DNA of 38,634 nucleotides from Wocania arenilitoris (lineage in GTDB: Bacteria > Bacteroidota > Bacteroidia > Flavobacteriales > Flavobacteriaceae). Position 1 is the first letter of the stretch. Every line of letters begins with the position of its first letter. A model generated the notes under the pieces. That model was not told the DNA's origin. It saw only the letters and a program-made list of their open reading frames with translations, and did no database searches. The stretch is taken from the NCBI RefSeq assembly GCF_021728535.1, contig NZ_JAKKDU010000021.1, forward strand, positions 1-38,634, written 5' to 3'. Shown piece by piece: positions 17,929-25,549 of the stretch. The position numbers were made by a program, and so were the translations under genes.

Positions 17929-19869
17929 ATGATTAAAAAAGTATATTTTTTTGTGTTTGTTATTTCTTTTCAATTAAGCTTAGGTCAAGAGATTGAGTTT
18001 GGTAAAGTAACAAAAGAAGAGCTGTTAGAAGATGTTTATGCGCCAGATAAATCGGCCAATGCAGCTATCTTGTTTCAACAACAAAAAACTTACTTCAATT
18101 CAACATACGGTGCAAACGAGTTAATAACTGAGATTCATAAAAGAATCAAAATTTATAATGGTGATGGTTTTGATTATGCAACTGAAGTAATAAACTTATT
18201 TAGAGCAGGAAGTAGTGCAGAAGTTGCAAGAAAAATTAAGGCTTATACTTTTAATATTGAAAACGGCAAGGTAAAGAAAACCGAGTTAGAAAAAGATCAA
18301 ATTTTTAAATCAAAATTAAGTTATAACTACAATCAAGTTAAACTTACAATGCCAAATGTAAAGGAAGGTTCTGTTATAGATATTAAATATCAAAAAAGGT
18401 CACCTTTTATCTGGAGTATTGATGAATTTGTATTTCAGTACGATATACCCATAAAAAAGCTAGAAGCAGAAATTAGAACCCCTAAAGGATTTAGGTTTAA
18501 CACAACAAATAAAGGTCATATAACTTTTTTTCCTAAACGAAGTACAAAAACTGATAATCGTTTAGGTATGCAAGTAGTTATAAACAAGTATTTTTTAAAC
18601 AATGTTCCAGCGCTTAAAGAGGAAAGTTATGTAGACAATATTAATAACTACAGAGCTGGGGTTATGTTTGAACTGGTTTCAGTTGAATTTCCGGGATATT
18701 TTAAAAGCTATTCTCAAACATGGAAAGATGTGGCAAAAACTATTGGTAGTTCAGATGATTATAAAAACCAACTAGATAAAACTAATTCTTTTGATGATGA
18801 ATTAGATGATCTTATTTCAGGAAAGACTGATCAAGTAGAAAAGATGAAAGTTATTTTTAAATACATTAAGGATAATTTAAAATGGAATGGTATAGATGGA
18901 AAATATTTTTTCAATGGTATTCGTAAAACCTTAAAAGAAAAAAAGGGTAATGTAGCCGATATAAATTTAACACTAGTAGCTATGTTAAGATATGCTGGAA
19001 TTGATTCAAACCCGGTTATATTAAGTACAAAAGACAACGTAATACCTTTCTTTCCAACCGTTGATAGATTAAATTATGTTATCGCCTATGCAGTTATAAA
19101 TGAAAAGAAATATTTTTTAGATGCAACTGAAGAATTTAGCGATATTAACTTGCTGCCAGTTAAAGACTATAATTGGAAAGGGATTTATATTGATAACAAT
19201 AAACTAATATGGAAACAAATTGATATAAGTAGCCCTGAGCAGGCTGTTGCTCAATATTCCATTAATGCTAATTTAAATGAAGACGGGGAAATCAATGGAA
19301 AGCTTAGTGCAAGATATACAAAACATAATGCACTTGAATTTAGAAAAGAATATAAAGACCAAGATGAAGAAAGTTTTATTGCTAGTAAAGAAAAATCATT
19401 AGATAATATTGAAATATCAAATTATACAGTAAAAAACACTGATAGTTATGAAGGTTTTGTTGCAGAATCTTTTGAATATTATCAAGAAAATGGAGCTGAT
19501 TTTGTTGATGGTAAAATTTATATTCAACCATTATCTTTTCTTAGTTTAGAAGAAAATCCTTTTAAGCTAGAAGAAAGAAAATTCCCTGTAGATTTTGGGT
19601 ACCCTTTTGCAAAAAAATATATGGTTAGTATTGCATTTCCTGAAGGTTATACTGTTGAATCAACACCCGAACCTGTTAGATTGAAAATACCAAACGATTT
19701 AGGAGAACTCAAATATATTCCAAGAGTAACTGAAAAGAATATTCAATTAATTTTTACTTTTGATATAAAAAAACCTAGAATAATGACAGATAACTATTTG
19801 TTTTTAAAGCAGTTTTTTAATCAAATGATAATAAAGTGTAAAGAACAAATCGTATTAACCAAAGCATAA
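17929..19869 (+). CDS. DUF3857 and transglutaminase-like paralogue, triad lost
   Basis: A 646-residue exported protein with a signal peptide (MIKKVYFFVFVISFQLSLG). It has the same order as its neighbour: DUF3857 (about 40-215, with DIKYQKRSPFIWSIDEFVFQ), a transglutaminase-like fold (about 290-400) and a beta-rich C-terminus. At the catalytic cysteine it reads KKGNVADIN (Val342 where GDC would be expected), and Tyr383 in LNYVIAY replaces the histidine, while Asp398 in FLDATEEF remains. It is therefore probably not a protease or transglutaminase and may act as a binding or partner subunit. It starts 4 bases after the active paralogue and its stop overlaps the next start by one base (TAATG). 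Confidence 0.86.
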   Translation: MIKKVYFFVFVISFQLSLGQEIEFGKVTKEELLEDVYAPDKSANAAILFQQQKTYFNSTYGANELITEIHKRIKIYNGDGFDYATEVINLFRAGSSAEVARKIKAYTFNIENGKVKKTELEKDQIFKSKLSYNYNQVKLTMPNVKEGSVIDIKYQKRSPFIWSIDEFVFQYDIPIKKLEAEIRTPKGFRFNTTNKGHITFFPKRSTKTDNRLGMQVVINKYFLNNVPALKEESYVDNINNYRAGVMFELVSVEFPGYFKSYSQTWKDVAKTIGSSDDYKNQLDKTNSFDDELDDLISGKTDQVEKMKVIFKYIKDNLKWNGIDGKYFFNGIRKTLKEKKGNVADINLTLVAMLRYAGIDSNPVILSTKDNVIPFFPTVDRLNYVIAYAVINEKKYFLDATEEFSDINLLPVKDYNWKGIYIDNNKLIWKQIDISSPEQAVAQYSINANLNEDGEINGKLSARYTKHNALEFRKEYKDQDEESFIASKEKSLDNIEISNYTVKNTDSYEGFVAESFEYYQENGADFVDGKIYIQPLSFLSLEENPFKLEERKFPVDFGYPFAKKYMVSIAFPEGYTVESTPEPVRLKIPNDLGELKYIPRVTEKNIQLIFTFDIKKPRIMTDNYLFLKQFFNQMIIKCKEQIVLTKA

Positions 19870-20195
19870 TGGATATAAAAAATGCACAAAAAATAGTTGA
19901 CGATTGGATAAATGAACATGGTGTACGCTATTTTAATGAGCTAACTAATATGGCACAATTAACAGAGGAAGTTGGTGAGGTGGCCCGTATTATAGCACGT
20001 CGTTATGGTGAACAAAGCGAAAAAGAAAGTGATAAAAACAAAGATTTAGGAGAAGAACTTGCCGATGTGCTGTTTGTGGTTTTATGTCTAGCAAACCAAA
20101 CGGGAGTAGATTTGCAAAAAGCGTTTGATAAAAGAATGGATAAAAAAGCAAAACGAGACCACGATAGGCATCATAATAACGAGAAATTAAAATAA
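19869..20195 (+). CDS. MazG-like nucleotide pyrophosphohydrolase
   Basis: A 108-residue cytoplasmic all-alpha NTP pyrophosphohydrolase of the MazG superfamily, which cleaves nucleoside triphosphates to monophosphate and pyrophosphate for house-cleaning. The metal-binding motifs are visible as LTEEVGEVARIIARR (EExxE helix) and LGEELADVLFVVLCLAN (ExxD helix). The C-terminal tail is highly charged (KKAKRDHDRHHNNEKLK). Its start overlaps the preceding stop codon by one base, so it is the third gene of the DUF3857 operon, although a functional link is not obvious. A terminator hairpin begins 16 bases after its stop. Confidence 0.92.
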   Translation: MDIKNAQKIVDDWINEHGVRYFNELTNMAQLTEEVGEVARIIARRYGEQSEKESDKNKDLGEELADVLFVVLCLANQTGVDLQKAFDKRMDKKAKRDHDRHHNNEKLK

Positions 20196-20203
20196 TTTAT
20201 AAT

Positions 20204-20211
20204 TATCTTTG
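20204..20211 (+). promoter_or_regulatory. -7 promoter element of aroA
   Basis: TATCTTTG matches TAnnTTTG and ends directly before the terminator stem at 20212. Initiation from it would begin inside the hairpin, 38 bases before the aroA ATG. Confidence 0.5.
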
Positions 20212-20238
20212 ACGCTTCTAATTTTAGAAGCGTTTTTT
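20212..20238 (+). terminator. Rho-independent terminator of the DUF3857 operon
   Basis: ACGCTTCTAA (20212-20221) pairs perfectly with TTAGAAGCGT (20224-20233) around a minimal loop, followed by a run of T. It ends transcription from the upstream operon just before aroA. Confidence 0.85.
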
Positions 20239-20249
20239 AATAGGTAATA

Positions 20250-21473
20250 ATGAATTTCACACTACATAAGTCGGTAATAAAAAAACAATCAATAATAGAA
20301 ATAACAGGTTCTAAAAGCGAATCGAACAGATTATTACTACTACAAGCATTATTTCCTGAGTTTCAATTACAAAATGTTTCAAATTCAGATGATAGTAATT
20401 TAATGACTAAAGCACTTGCATCAAAAGAACAAGTTGTCGATATACACCATGCAGGAACCGCTATGCGATTTTTAACCGCTTTTTTTGCTGTTGAAGAAGG
20501 GCGAGAAGTTGTACTTACGGGATCTAAAAGAATGAAAGAACGCCCTATTAAAATTTTGGTAAAAGCTTTACAAGAATTAGGAGCAGATATTAGTTATAAT
20601 GAAAATGAAGGTTTTCCACCGATAAAAATAAAAGGAAAAAAGTTAACTAAAAATAAAGTGTCGTTACAGGCTAATGTAAGCAGTCAGTACATATCAGCAC
20701 TATTACTTATAGCTTCAAAACTAGAAAATGGTTTAGAATTATCACTTAAAGGTGAAATCACTTCTATTCCTTACATAAAAATGACATTAAGCTTGTTAGA
20801 AGAGATTGGTGTTAAATCAACTTTTATAAACAACACAATTACTGTAAAACCCAATACAGAAAACCCAAAACCTAAAACCTTAATCGTAGAATCAGATTGG
20901 TCATCAGCATCCTATTACTTTAGTATTGCTGCTTTAAGTGAAATTGGAACCGAAATCACTTTGTCATCATACAAAAAAAATTCGTTGCAAGGAGATTCTG
21001 TATTAGTTGATATTTACAAAGCATTTGGCGTTGAAACGGTTTTTACCAACAATTCAATTAACTTAAAAAAGAAAACCCAAAACCTAGAACCCAAAACTTT
21101 TAATTTAGTAAATGCACCAGATATTGCACAAACTATAGCTGCAACTTGTTTTGGTTTAGGGATAGCATGCCATTTAAAAGGACTACACACTTTAAAAATA
21201 AAAGAAACAGATAGATTAGTTGCGTTAAAAACCGAAATTGAAAAGTTAGGTGGAAAAGTAGATGTTACAAACGATACACTTTACTTACATCCATCAAATT
21301 CAATTAAAGAAATGGTTACAATCGCAACGTACCATGATCACAGAATGGCTATGGCTTTTGCGCCTTTAGCATTAAAAACATCAATTATTGTAGAAGATGC
21401 TACGGTGGTTTCAAAGTCGTATCCAACATTTTGGAATGATTTAAAATCCATAGGGATCAAAATAACACAATAA
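20250..21473 (+). CDS. aroA: 3-phosphoshikimate 1-carboxyvinyltransferase (EPSP synthase)
   Basis: A 407-residue enzyme of the shikimate pathway that joins phosphoenolpyruvate to shikimate 3-phosphate. Recognisable motifs in order are ITGSKSESNRLLLLQAL (substrate-binding Lys and Ser), HAGTAMRFLTAFF (the usual NAGTA loop with His in place of Asn), GSKRMKERPIK, SSQYISALLL, DWSSASYYF, KIKETDRLVALKTEIEKLGG and YHDHRMAMAFAPLAL. It is slightly shorter than the E. coli enzyme. Two loops, NTENPKPKT and KKTQNLEPKT, are encoded by heptamer-repeat DNA listed separately. It has its own promoter element and appears to be transcribed alone. Confidence 0.95.
   Translation: MNFTLHKSVIKKQSIIEITGSKSESNRLLLLQALFPEFQLQNVSNSDDSNLMTKALASKEQVVDIHHAGTAMRFLTAFFAVEEGREVVLTGSKRMKERPIKILVKALQELGADISYNENEGFPPIKIKGKKLTKNKVSLQANVSSQYISALLLIASKLENGLELSLKGEITSIPYIKMTLSLLEEIGVKSTFINNTITVKPNTENPKPKTLIVESDWSSASYYFSIAALSEIGTEITLSSYKKNSLQGDSVLVDIYKAFGVETVFTNNSINLKKKTQNLEPKTFNLVNAPDIAQTIAATCFGLGIACHLKGLHTLKIKETDRLVALKTEIEKLGGKVDVTNDTLYLHPSNSIKEMVTIATYHDHRMAMAFAPLALKTSIIVEDATVVSKSYPTFWNDLKSIGIKITQ
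20846..20880 (+). repeat. Heptamer tandem tract A inside aroA
   Basis: Five phased 7-base units run from 20846 to 20880: AAAACCC, a degenerate AATACAG, AAAACCC, AAAACCT and AAAACCT. They encode part of the loop NTENPKPKT. It shares the 16-mer GAAAACCCAAAACCTA (20859-20874) with tract B, in a different reading frame. Confidence 0.8.
21065..21099 (+). repeat. Heptamer tandem tract B inside aroA
   Basis: Five phased 7-base units run from 21065 to 21099: AAAAAAG, AAAACCC, AAAACCT, AGAACCC and AAAACTT. They encode the loop KKTQNLEPKT. The 16-mer at 21071-21086 is identical to one in tract A, but it is read in another frame. Confidence 0.8.
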
Positions 21474-21488
21474 TAATTAGTTATTTAC

Positions 21489-21520
21489 TTGACAACCCCT
21501 ATTTGCAGATTGTATATTTG
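21489..21520 (+). promoter_or_regulatory. Promoter of queA
   Basis: TATATTTG (21513-21520) matches the -7 element, and TTG at 21489-21491 (within TTGACA) lies 21 bases upstream as the -33 element. The queA ATG follows 30 bases after the -7 element. Confidence 0.65.
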
Positions 21521-21550
21521 CAACTTTCTTAAAATAAATAAACATTACAT

Positions 21551-22600
21551 ATGAAATTATCACACTTTGGTTTTAATTTACCAGAAGAATTATTAGCAGA
21601 ATATCCAGCAGAGAACAGAGACGAATCGCGTTTAATGGTTTTAAACAGAAAAGAGCAAACCATAGAGCACAAAATGTTTAAGGATCTTATAGAATATTTT
21701 GATGAAGACGATGTAATGATTCTTAATAACACCAAAGTTTTCCCAGCTAGATTATATGGCAACAAAGAAAAAACAGGTGCTAGAATTGAAGTATTTTTAT
21801 TAAGAGAGTTAAACGAAGAGCAACGCCTTTGGGATGTTTTAGTAGATCCTGCAAGAAAAATAAGAATTGGTAATAAATTATATTTTGGAGAAGATGAAAC
21901 CTTAGTAGCAGAGGTTATTGATAATACTACATCTAGAGGACGTACCTTACGTTTTTTATATGACGGATCTTATACCGAATTCCGTAGAAAATTAACCGAG
22001 CTTGGAGAAACACCGCTGCCAAAGTACATAAAACGTGATGTTGAACCAGAAGATGAAGATCGCTATCAAACTATTTTTGCTAAAAATGAAGGCGCAGTAG
22101 CAGCACCAACAGCAGGATTACACTTTTCAAAGCATTTGTTAAAACGCTTAGAAATTAAAGGTATTAATTTTGCCGAAGTAACACTGCATGTAGGTTTAGG
22201 TACATTTAATCCAGTTGAGGTAGAAGATCTTTCTAAGCATAAAATGGATAGCGAAGAACTAAGAATAGACGAAAAAGCAGTAAACACTGTAAACACTGCT
22301 TTAGATAATAAAAAGCGTGTTTGTGCAGTAGGTACAACGGCAATGAGAGCTATAGAAAGTGCAGTATCATCAAACGGGAAACTAAATGAATTTGAAGGTT
22401 GGACCAATAAGTTTATTTTTCCTCCTTACGATTTTAGTATTGCAAATTGTATGATTACAAACTTTCATACACCAAAATCTACATTATTAATGATGGCGTC
22501 TGCATTTGCAGGACACGACTTTATTAAAAAAGCTTATGATGAAGCTGTAAAAGAAAAATACAAGTTTTATAGCTATGGCGATGCTATGTTAATCATATAA
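21551..22600 (+). CDS. queA: tRNA preQ1(34) S-adenosylmethionine ribosyltransferase-isomerase
   Basis: A 349-residue cytoplasmic enzyme that transfers and isomerises the ribosyl group of S-adenosylmethionine onto preQ1 in the tRNA anticodon, giving epoxyqueuosine. Typical segments are [103 protein letters not shown] and [19 protein letters not shown]. Length is normal. It has its own promoter and is followed by a strong terminator, so it is a single-gene unit. Confidence 0.97.
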   Translation: MKLSHFGFNLPEELLAEYPAENRDESRLMVLNRKEQTIEHKMFKDLIEYFDEDDVMILNNTKVFPARLYGNKEKTGARIEVFLLRELNEEQRLWDVLVDPARKIRIGNKLYFGEDETLVAEVIDNTTSRGRTLRFLYDGSYTEFRRKLTELGETPLPKYIKRDVEPEDEDRYQTIFAKNEGAVAAPTAGLHFSKHLLKRLEIKGINFAEVTLHVGLGTFNPVEVEDLSKHKMDSEELRIDEKAVNTVNTALDNKKRVCAVGTTAMRAIESAVSSNGKLNEFEGWTNKFIFPPYDFSIANCMITNFHTPKSTLLMMASAFAGHDFIKKAYDEAVKEKYKFYSYGDAMLII

Positions 22601-22610
22601 TTCACAAACT

Positions 22611-22640
22611 AAAAAAGCCTCTTAAGAAAGAGGCTTTTTT
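22611..22640 (+). terminator. Rho-independent terminator after queA
   Basis: A perfect 13-bp stem (22611-22623 with 22628-22640; core GCCTCTT/AAGAGGC) has a 4-base loop and A-run/T-run flanks. It is a symmetrical terminator, 10 bases after the queA stop. Confidence 0.93.
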
Positions 22641-22662
22641 ACTTATGCTGAATCCCTTTTAT

Positions 22663-22670
22663 TATTTTTG
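22663..22670 (+). promoter_or_regulatory. -7 promoter element of rlmN
   Basis: TATTTTTG ends 7 bases before the ATG at 22678 and lies inside the longer frame that opens at 22645. This supports the downstream start and a near-leaderless mRNA. Confidence 0.5.
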
Positions 22671-22677
22671 CAATTCC

Positions 22678-23718
22678 ATGGAAATCAAGAAAAAAGACAT
22701 ACGTGCATTAACCAAAGAGCAGTTAAGAGATTTCTTTGTAAAACAAGGCGATAAAGCCTTTAGAGGCAATCAAGTTTACGAGTGGTTATGGCAAAAATCG
22801 GCGCATAATTTTGAGGATATGACCAATGTTTCAAAAGAAACACGCCAAATGCTCGAAGACAACTTTGTTATAAATCATATCAAGGTTGATACTATGCAAC
22901 GCAGTAATGATGGCACTGTAAAGAATGCTGTTCGTTTACACGATGGATTAATTGTAGAGTCTGTTTTAATACCAACAACAACCCGAACAACAGCTTGTGT
23001 GTCTAGTCAAGTAGGTTGCAGTTTAGATTGTAAATTTTGCGCCACAGCTAGATTGAAACGCATGCGTAATTTAAATCCAGACGAAATTTACGATCAAGTA
23101 GTTGCTATAGATAACGAAAGTAAATTATACTACAATCGCCCGTTAAGCAATATTGTATTTATGGGCATGGGCGAACCACTTATGAATTACAATAACGTAA
23201 TTAAAGCTATTGATAAAATTACATCGCCAGAAGGTTTAGGTATGTCGCCAAAGCGTATAACACTTTCAACCTCAGGAGTGCCAAAAATGATTAAAAAAAT
23301 GGCTGATGATGCCGTTAAATTCAATTTAGCAGTGTCGTTACATTCTGCTATTGATGAAGTTAGAACAACCATTATGCCTTTTAATGAAACCTTTCCTTTA
23401 AAAGATTTAAAAGAATCTTTAGAATATTGGTATGCTAAAACAAAACGTAAAATTAGTTACGAATATGTTGTTTGGAAAGGTATAAACGATACTCAAAAAG
23501 ATATTGATGCCTTTGTAAAGTTTTGCAAATACGTACCATGTAAAGTTAATATTATAGAGTATAATCCAATTGATGATGGCGATTTTCAACAAGCAACAAA
23601 CCAAGCCTTAGAAGATTATATAAACACACTTGAAAAAAACAGAATTGTAGTCAACGTTCGCCGTAGTAGAGGTAAAGATATTGATGCCGCTTGCGGGCAA
23701 CTAGCCAATAAAAGTTAA
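22678..23718 (+). CDS. rlmN: 23S rRNA (A2503-C2)/tRNA methyltransferase RlmN
   Basis: A 346-residue radical-SAM enzyme that methylates C2 of A2503 in 23S rRNA and A37 in some tRNAs. The iron-sulfur cluster cysteines are Cys114, Cys118 and Cys121 in VGCSLDCKFCATARL. FMGMGEPLMNYNNV, ITLSTSGVP and LAVSLHSAIDEVRTTIMP are typical. Cys339 near the C-terminus (DAACGQLA) is the methyl-carrying residue. The frame is open from 22645, but MEIKKKDIRALTKEQL at 22678 is the conserved beginning and the promoter element overlaps the upstream part. It is flanked by the queA terminator and a degenerate repeat. Confidence 0.96.
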   Translation: MEIKKKDIRALTKEQLRDFFVKQGDKAFRGNQVYEWLWQKSAHNFEDMTNVSKETRQMLEDNFVINHIKVDTMQRSNDGTVKNAVRLHDGLIVESVLIPTTTRTTACVSSQVGCSLDCKFCATARLKRMRNLNPDEIYDQVVAIDNESKLYYNRPLSNIVFMGMGEPLMNYNNVIKAIDKITSPEGLGMSPKRITLSTSGVPKMIKKMADDAVKFNLAVSLHSAIDEVRTTIMPFNETFPLKDLKESLEYWYAKTKRKISYEYVVWKGINDTQKDIDAFVKFCKYVPCKVNIIEYNPIDDGDFQQATNQALEDYINTLEKNRIVVNVRRSRGKDIDAACGQLANKS

Positions 23719-23723
23719 ACCCT

Positions 23724-23748
23724 GTTATTCCTAGGAAGGTGGGAATCT
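23724..23748. repeat. Degenerate copy of the ATTCCC repeat
   Basis: This stretch aligns without gaps to 13609-13633: both read GT, then ATTCC, nine bases, then GGGAATCT. The second arm is kept but the first has decayed (ATTCCTAGG), so the hairpin is weakened. It follows the rlmN stop by a few bases. Confidence 0.55.
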
Positions 23749-23782
23749 TATTAATAATTCTCTCATATTTCATTTGAAATAG

Positions 23783-23790
23783 TATCTTTG
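23783..23790 (+). promoter_or_regulatory. -7 promoter element of the polyprenyl synthase gene
   Basis: TATCTTTG matches TAnnTTTG and ends 8 bases before the ATG at 23799, which predicts a near-leaderless mRNA. Confidence 0.55.
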
Positions 23791-23798
23791 AATCTTCA

Positions 23799-24776
23799 AT
23801 GAAAATAGTAGAACAAATAAAGCAACCTATTGCCTACGAAATGGATCTTTTCGAGCAGAAGTTCCAGCTTTCTATGTCTAGTAAAGTCGCTCTGCTTAAT
23901 CGCATTACCCATTATATAGTTAATCGAAAAGGGAAGCAAATGCGCCCAATGTTTGTGTTTTTAGTCTCTAAAATGATATCAAATGGTGAGGTTAGCGAAC
24001 GCACCTATAGAGGTGCTTCGGTAATTGAGTTGATTCATACCGCTACTTTGGTGCACGATGATGTGGTTGACGATAGTAACCGTCGTCGAGGTTTTTTCTC
24101 TATAAACGCCCTTTGGAAAAACAAAATTGCAGTTTTAATAGGCGACTATTTACTATCTAAAGGGTTGTTGCTATCGATTGATAATAACGATTTTGATTTG
24201 CTAAAAATTATTTCAATTGCTGTTCGAGAAATGAGTGAAGGCGAACTACTTCAAATTGAGAAAGCCAGAAAATTAGATATTACAGAAGCTATTTATTACG
24301 AGATAATTCGTCAAAAAACAGCAACACTTATTGCGGCGTGTTGCAGTTTGGGTGCAGCATCGGTAAAACCAGATTCGCAAGATGTTGAAACGATGCGAAA
24401 GTTTGGAGAGCTTATAGGTATGGCATTTCAAATAAAAGACGATTTGTTTGATTATGGCGAAACGCAAATAGGCAAGCCAACAGGTATTGATATTAAGGAA
24501 CAAAAAATGACTTTGCCATTAATTCATGTGCTAAATAAAGCTGATAAGAAAGATAAACGTTGGTTAATAAACGCTATAAAAAATCATAATAAAAACGCTA
24601 AACGCGTTAAAGAAGTGATTGCTTTTGTAAAAGAAAATAAGGGTTTAGATTATGCTATTAACAAAATGAAAGCGTTTCAAAACGAAGCCTTACAATTGTT
24701 AGAAATATACCCAGATTCAGAATATAAAAATTCACTAAAACTTATGGTGAATTATGTCATTGAAAGAAAGAAGTAA
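23799..24776 (+). CDS. Polyprenyl diphosphate synthase (long-chain trans-prenyltransferase)
   Basis: A 325-residue cytoplasmic prenyltransferase that extends allylic diphosphates with isopentenyl diphosphate, probably making the side chain of menaquinone. Key motifs are GKQMRPMFVFL, the first aspartate-rich motif LVHDDVVDDSNRRRG (Asp87, Asp88, Asp91), the GDYLLSKG segment, and the second aspartate-rich motif FQIKDDLFDYG (Asp214, Asp215, Asp218), followed by GKPTGIDIKEQKMTLPLIH. It fits the IspB/HepT-like class; chain length cannot be told with certainty. It is a single gene with its own promoter element. Confidence 0.94.
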   Translation: MKIVEQIKQPIAYEMDLFEQKFQLSMSSKVALLNRITHYIVNRKGKQMRPMFVFLVSKMISNGEVSERTYRGASVIELIHTATLVHDDVVDDSNRRRGFFSINALWKNKIAVLIGDYLLSKGLLLSIDNNDFDLLKIISIAVREMSEGELLQIEKARKLDITEAIYYEIIRQKTATLIAACCSLGAASVKPDSQDVETMRKFGELIGMAFQIKDDLFDYGETQIGKPTGIDIKEQKMTLPLIHVLNKADKKDKRWLINAIKNHNKNAKRVKEVIAFVKENKGLDYAINKMKAFQNEALQLLEIYPDSEYKNSLKLMVNYVIERKK

Positions 24777-24799
24777 TTACTAAACTAGTTTTCTACAGA

Positions 24800-24904
24800 T
24801 TAATAATTTTTAGAGTTTTCTTCAATAGTTTTTTTAAGGCGAGTAAGATTAGTTATTTCTTGATTTTTAATAAAACTTCCCGTAAAAGCTATAGTAAGGT
24901 ATAT
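24800..24904 (-). pseudogene. Possible remnant of a gene 3' end
   Basis: In the gap between the polyprenyl synthase gene and the convergent DUF1569 gene, a short minus-strand frame reads like protein (AFTGSFIKNQEITNLTRL, then KKTIEENSKNY, stop). It has a stop codon directly at its 5' side and no start. Just upstream another frame (NACCLKSNKYTLL, stop) might belong to the same decayed gene after a frameshift. The complementary plus-strand frame is also open and ends QKEQLAFQELSDSF at about 24984. Neither strand has a start codon. I do not recognise the family, and chance is a real alternative in DNA this AT-rich. Confidence 0.25.
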
Positions 24905-25047
24905 TTATTAGATTTCAGACAGCACGCATTCAAAGTAAAACAGAAAGAACAACTAGCTTTTCAAGAATTAAGTGATAGTTTTTAATTACTTCAATTAAAT
25001 GATTAATAGTAGAATATCCATAATGTTTTGTAAGATGCTTCTAAACG

Positions 25048-25500
25048 CTAAACTCCAAATTGAGTTAAATGATGGTCTAAATGTTTGTATTGCATTTTAC
25101 CCCATTGCTTAGTTGTGAAATCTCCAAAAAGCGGATGTGTTGGCCAGCATTTCTTTTCTTTTAATTGCGAAAACTCATTAATAACATGTATTAATTTTTC
25201 TTTTTGACTTGTAAAATCTTGAGCATCTGTAATTCTAAATTCTCGTACGGTACTTAAATTTTTTTGCCAAGGCTTGTTATTATACATAGTAGATTTAAAA
25301 AGTTTAAATAAAAGTTTTTTTGCAAAACCAATTTTGGTGTTTAATTGTAAAGTGCCATTGGCAACTTCCAATGGTTTTTGGCAATGTGTTAGCATTTGCG
25401 CTACATCCATTTTCCCCCAATTAGGTTGAGAAATTTCATTTAAGTTTTGTATTCTATTTAAAATGCTTTGTTGATTTTCAGTTTCAAATAAAGACTTCAT
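25048..25500 (-). CDS. DUF1569 (DinB-like four-helix) protein
   Basis: A 150-residue cytoplasmic protein of the DUF1569 group, related to DinB/YfiT four-helix proteins that hold a metal with three histidines. The family start (IQNLNEISQPNWGKMDVAQM, then LTHCQKPLEVA) is visible. The end HPLFGDFTTKQWGKMQYKHL, then DHHLTQFGV is characteristic, with His in LTHCQ and HLDHHL as likely ligands. The function of the family is unknown. It is a single gene, divergent from radC with a 49-base shared promoter region. Confidence 0.88.
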   Translation of the reverse strand: MKSLFETENQQSILNRIQNLNEISQPNWGKMDVAQMLTHCQKPLEVANGTLQLNTKIGFAKKLLFKLFKSTMYNNKPWQKNLSTVREFRITDAQDFTSQKEKLIHVINEFSQLKEKKCWPTHPLFGDFTTKQWGKMQYKHLDHHLTQFGV

Positions 25501-25514
25501 ATTTTGTATTTTAA

Positions 25515-25545
25515 TTGCACCTGAAATTTACAATATTTATCTTTA
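25515..25545 (+). promoter_or_regulatory. Promoter of radC
   Basis: TTG at 25515-25517 and TATCTTTA at 25538-25545 are 20 bases apart, a good fit to Bacteroidota -33/-7 spacing. The radC ATG comes only 4 bases after the -7 element, so the mRNA is predicted to be leaderless. Confidence 0.6.
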
Positions 25546-25549
25546 ACCA

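Noticed and set aside
20846-21099. Telomere-like AAAACCY repeats as a replicon end or CRISPR-like array
   Set aside because: They are short, lie inside an intact aroA frame, have no spacers and no cas or telomere-resolution genes nearby.
22066-22407. A 113-codon minus-strand frame inside queA
   Set aside because: It lies wholly opposite conserved QueA motifs and has no recognisable domain or start context.
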